From assembly GCA_014238935.1 (NCBI GenBank), contig JABAAD010000013.1, forward strand, positions 3,498 through 11,304: a stretch of DNA of 7,807 nt, written 5' to 3'. Positions within the stretch are counted from its first letter, which is position 1, and each line of letters opens with the position of its first letter. Under the pieces are notes generated by a model, which was given only the letters and a program-made list of their open reading frames with translations, was not told the origin of the DNA and did no database searches. Positions 5,368-7,807 of this stretch are shown one piece after another. The position numbers and the translations under genes are program-made. Origin of the DNA: Alphaproteobacteria bacterium (GTDB taxonomy: Bacteria; Pseudomonadota; Alphaproteobacteria; JABSOH01; JABAAW01).

Positions 5368-6774
5368 ATGCCCACCTCCGTGCTGATGCCAGCCCTCTCG
5401 CCCACCATGACGGAGGGGGCACTCGCACGCTGGTGCGTCAAGGAGGGGGATGCCGTCGAGGCGGGAACAGTGCTGGCAGAGGTGGAAACCGACAAGGCGG
5501 TCATGGAAATAGAATCCGTCGAAGAAGGTAGAATCGAAAAACTGCTGGTCGAAGAGGGTACAAAAAATATCGCCGTCAACACGCCGATCGCGCTGATCGC
5601 GGGCGACGACGAAGAACAGGTGTCCGCTCCCGCTCCCGCTCCCACTCCCGCTCCCGCTGCCTCCCCTAGCCCGAAAAAAGCCCCCTCCGAAACAGCAGAG
5701 AAGCCAGCAGAGAAAGCACCCGCAAAGATCGCAGCACAGCAAGAAGAAGCCTTGTCGCAAGCGAAGGTAGAGCCAGTCGTAACCTCTGGTGCGGGTATGC
5801 TTCAAAGCGTGCGCGAAGCCCTGCGCGACGCGATGGCAGAAGAGATGCGGCGCGATGCGCGTGTTTTCCTGATGGGGGAGGAGGTGGGACAATATCAAGG
5901 TGCCTACAAGGTGAGCCAAGGGCTTTTGGAAGAGTTCGGCGAGGAACGCGTGCGCGACACTCCGATCAGCGAGATGGGCTTTTGTGGCATCGCCGTCGGA
6001 GCAGCGCTGGCGGGCTTGCGTCCGATCGTCGAGTTCATGACCTTCAACTTTGCGATGCAAGCCATCGATCACATCGTCAACTCTGCTGCCAAGGTTCGCT
6101 ATATGTCGGGGGGAAGTTTGCGCTGTCCGATCGTCTTTCGCGGACCCAACGGCGCCGCCTCGCGCGTTGCCGCCCAACATTCGCAGTGCTACGCGAGCTG
6201 GTACGCGCACTGCCCGGGCTTGAAGGTGGTCGCGCCTTATTCGTCGCGCGATGCTAAGGGGTTGCTGAAGGCGGCAATCCGCGACGACAATCCCGTCGTC
6301 TTCTTGGAAAACGAAATCCTCTACGGGCAAGAATTTTCCGTAGCCGACAACGAAGAGCTGCTACCTCTCGGAAGCGCCGCCTTGTTGCTAGAGGGGCGTG
6401 ATCTGACGCTCGTCTCCTTTTCGCGCATGGTGGGGGTGTGTCTCGAGGCGGCAGAGCAGTTGCAAGCGCACGGAATCTCCTGCGAGGTCATCGACCTGCG
6501 CTCCTTGCGACCGCTCGATACAGAGTGTTTGTTGCAATCTCTGAAAAAAACCAATCGCATGCTGGTCGTCGAAGAAGGGTGGCCTTTCTCAGGAATCGGC
6601 AGCGAAATCGCAGCATCCCTGAGCGAAAAGGCTTTCGACTGGCTCGACGCTCCGATCGCCCGCATATCAGGCGAGGATGTACCCATGCCGTACGCAGCCA
6701 ATCTCGAAGCCCTCGCGCTGCCTTCGCTCGAGGATATCTGCCGCCGTGCACGGGAGCTTTGCAACAAACCATGA
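5368..6774 (+). CDS. pdhB: Pyruvate dehydrogenase E1 beta subunit with N-terminal lipoyl domain
   Basis: This 468-residue protein joins a lipoyl domain to an E1-beta subunit. Residues 1-80 are a complete lipoyl domain with [11 protein letters not shown] at 7-17 and the lipoylation lysine K43 in [11 protein letters not shown]. Residues ~82-140 form a flexible linker, first Ala-Pro rich (87-103), then Glu/Lys/Ala rich. The E1-beta part begins near 144 ([13 protein letters not shown]) and shows [18 protein letters not shown] at 169-186, whose glutamates 171/172 include the ThDP-contacting residue, then [19 protein letters not shown] at 196-214. The C-terminus is of normal length. Lipoyl-E1-beta fusions are known in Rhizobium and Zymomonas, where E2 also has a lipoyl domain; here E2 does not. 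ATG 5368 has only a weak AAGAGA upstream, after a 48-bp gap from pdhA. The stop overlaps pdhC (ATGA). Confidence 0.96.
   Translation: MPTSVLMPALSPTMTEGALARWCVKEGDAVEAGTVLAEVETDKAVMEIESVEEGRIEKLLVEEGTKNIAVNTPIALIAGDDEEQVSAPAPAPTPAPAASPSPKKAPSETAEKPAEKAPAKIAAQQEEALSQAKVEPVVTSGAGMLQSVREALRDAMAEEMRRDARVFLMGEEVGQYQGAYKVSQGLLEEFGEERVRDTPISEMGFCGIAVGAALAGLRPIVEFMTFNFAMQAIDHIVNSAAKVRYMSGGSLRCPIVFRGPNGAASRVAAQHSQCYASWYAHCPGLKVVAPYSSRDAKGLLKAAIRDDNPVVFLENEILYGQEFSVADNEELLPLGSAALLLEGRDLTLVSFSRMVGVCLEAAEQLQAHGISCEVIDLRSLRPLDTECLLQSLKKTNRMLVVEEGWPFSGIGSEIAASLSEKAFDWLDAPIARISGEDVPMPYAANLEALALPSLEDICRRARELCNKP
5626..5658 (+). repeat. Hexanucleotide GCTCCC repeat encoding an Ala-Pro linker
   Basis: GCTCCC at 5626-5631, 5632-5637, 5638-5643 and 5650-5655, with an ACTCCC variant at 5644-5649, encodes [10 protein letters not shown] in the hinge between the lipoyl and E1-beta domains of PdhB. 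Copy number could vary by slippage without breaking the frame. Confidence 0.9.
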
Positions 6775-7807
6775 CCGCATCAACTCCGCAGGCAACGCCG
6801 CGCGCAACGCCGCGTGCTACTCCTTTGGCGCGCAGACTCGCCCAAACGCAAGGCATCGCGCTCGATACCCTCTCTACCTCAAACGCGCGAGCAGAAAAGC
6901 AAGGAACGATCCAAGAAAAAATTAAAGCCAACGATGTCCTCGACGCGCTGGAGGCTCGTCAAGGACAAGGCGAAACAAAAAAAGGCACAACAAGACTCTT
7001 CGCCTCGCCGCGCGCGCGTGCGCGCGCGCAAGAAGAAGGCATCGCGCTCGCGCGTCTGCAAGGCAAAGGCAGCGGGCCGCAAGGTCGCATTGTTCTGCAC
7101 GATGTCGAACAAGCGCTGACACAAGGCTTGCTAGCAGAGCGAGCTTCTGCAAACCTCCCCATAGAAATTCCTATAGATGCTCCCTTCGAGCTGCGTCCTC
7201 ACTCGACGATGCGCGAGGTGATCGCAGAAAGGCTGACGCTCTCGAAGCAAACTATTCCGCATTTCACGCTGACGATCACCAGCAGGATCGACGCGCTGCT
7301 CTCGCTGCGCGAGCAGATCAACCGCCACTTCTGCGAGCAGCACCGACGACAAGGCGCGGCGGCGGAAAAACCCTTCAAGGTCTCCCTCAACGATCTGCTG
7401 GTGAAAGCGCTCGCGCTGGCTTTGGAGATGTGCGCAAAGGAGGAAGTCGCCGTCAATGTCGCGTGGACAGACGAGGGCATGAAGCATTTTCAAAGGGTCG
7501 ATGTGGCGGTCGCCGTAGCCATCCCCGGCGGGCTTGTCACCCCCGTCGTCAGAGACGCAGCGACAAAACCCCTCGTTCCGCTCGCACGCGAGTTGCACGC
7601 GCTGATCGCACGCGCTCGGCAAGGCAAGCTGCAACCCCAAGACTATACGGGCGGCACAATATCGATCTCGAACTTGGGCATGTTCGCCATACACGCCTTT
7701 CAGGCGATCATCAATCCTCCGCAGTCTGCCATCCTCGCTATCGGAGCTGGCGAGAGGGTGCTTGCAAAAAACTCTTCGAACGAGATCGTCGAAGAAACCC
7801 GCATGTA
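6771..7807 (+). CDS. pdhC: Dihydrolipoyl acetyltransferase E2 without lipoyl domain, tandem subunit-binding domains (3' partial)
   Basis: E2 transfers the acetyl group from lipoyl to CoA and forms the core of the complex. The frame from ATG 6771 is open for 345 codons to the window end. Residues 1-19 are a Thr/Pro/Ala segment with a repeated RATP. Residues ~17-60 resemble a divergent peripheral-subunit-binding domain ([17 protein letters not shown] at 18-34, NDVLDAL at 54-60). Residues 78-117 are a canonical one ([19 protein letters not shown], then [15 protein letters not shown]). The acyltransferase core starts near 144 ([22 protein letters not shown]), with [15 protein letters not shown] at 204-218, [19 protein letters not shown] at 242-260 and [12 protein letters not shown] at 294-305. 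The catalytic His motif (HRxxDG) lies beyond the window. No lipoyl domain precedes the core, and there is no room upstream because pdhB overlaps by four bases. GGGAG (6752-6756) is distant, so coupling to pdhB is likely. Confidence 0.93.
   Translation, partial: MTASTPQATPRATPRATPLARRLAQTQGIALDTLSTSNARAEKQGTIQEKIKANDVLDALEARQGQGETKKGTTRLFASPRARARAQEEGIALARLQGKGSGPQGRIVLHDVEQALTQGLLAERASANLPIEIPIDAPFELRPHSTMREVIAERLTLSKQTIPHFTLTITSRIDALLSLREQINRHFCEQHRRQGAAAEKPFKVSLNDLLVKALALALEMCAKEEVAVNVAWTDEGMKHFQRVDVAVAVAIPGGLVTPVVRDAATKPLVPLARELHALIARARQGKLQPQDYTGGTISISNLGMFAIHAFQAIINPPQSAILAIGAGERVLAKNSSNEIVEETRM
6850..7050 (+). repeat. Internal duplication: two subunit-binding-like domains in pdhC
   Basis: The same 15 bases, AAGGCATCGCGCTCG, occur at 6850-6864 and 7036-7050, exactly 62 codons apart and in the same frame. 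They encode GIAL within matching blocks AxPxARxxAQxxGIALxxL. This supports two related domains in tandem, although the first has lost the typical GxGxxGRI loop and carries [16 protein letters not shown] instead. Confidence 0.65.
7009..7030. repeat. 22-bp alternating purine-pyrimidine tract in pdhC
   Basis: A strictly alternating run, almost all CG with one TG and a terminal CA, encodes the Arg-Ala repeat at the start of the second subunit-binding domain. Such tracts can adopt Z-DNA under supercoiling and are slippage-prone; here it may simply reflect GC-rich Arg and Ala codons. Confidence 0.7.

Noticed and set aside
5344..6330. 328-codon minus-strand frame with a Gly-Ser repeat
   Set aside because: The Gly-Ser repeat is the antisense reading of the GCTCCC Ala-Pro linker in pdhB; no family motif is present.
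5797..6774. Internal start at residue 144 of pdhB giving E1-beta without the lipoyl domain
   Set aside because: The ATG opens the E1-beta domain, but no ribosome site precedes it and the full frame with its lipoyl domain is intact.

Overview
The window looks like chromosomal DNA of an alphaproteobacterium. The basis is the gene order ftsB-pdhA-pdhB-pdhC, an E1-beta subunit carrying its own lipoyl domain (known in Rhizobium and Zymomonas), and a SUF operon ending in sufS plus a DUF59 gene. The family cannot be fixed by eye. Base composition is moderately GC-rich with many GCGC tracts. Coding density is very high, and I see no phage, transposon, CRISPR or RNA gene.

Layout: two divergent operons flank one 173-bp intergenic region (3780-3952). 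Leftward (minus strand) run sufC, sufD, sufS and a DUF59/SufT-like gene (3779 down to 2). They form an iron-sulfur cluster assembly operon: SufC and SufD are scaffold/ATPase subunits, SufS is the cysteine desulfurase, and the DUF59 protein is an accessory maturation factor. sufB, which usually sits directly upstream of sufC, is not there. Rightward (plus strand) run ftsB, pdhA, pdhB and pdhC (3953 to beyond the window end). They encode a divisome protein and the E1-alpha, E1-beta and E2 subunits of pyruvate dehydrogenase. Several junctions overlap by four bases (sufD/sufS ATGA, ftsB/pdhA TTGA, pdhB/pdhC ATGA), so translational coupling is likely. pdhC is cut by the window end after 345 codons.

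The most unusual feature is the domain arrangement of the pyruvate dehydrogenase genes. The only lipoyl domain in the window is at the N-terminus of PdhB. PdhC (E2) has no N-terminal lipoyl domain. It begins with a short Thr/Pro/Ala segment, then a divergent peripheral-subunit-binding-like domain, then a canonical one, then the acyltransferase core. If no other gene supplies a lipoyl domain, the swinging arm of this complex sits only on E1, while E2 has two docking domains.

The intergenic region holds a four-copy degenerate 11-bp repeat (three copies at an exact 13-bp period), an 8-bp tandem repeat, a candidate leftward promoter with a perfect TTGACA box, and a possible 26-codon small ORF behind a strong Shine-Dalgarno sequence. 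None of these regulatory readings is proven.
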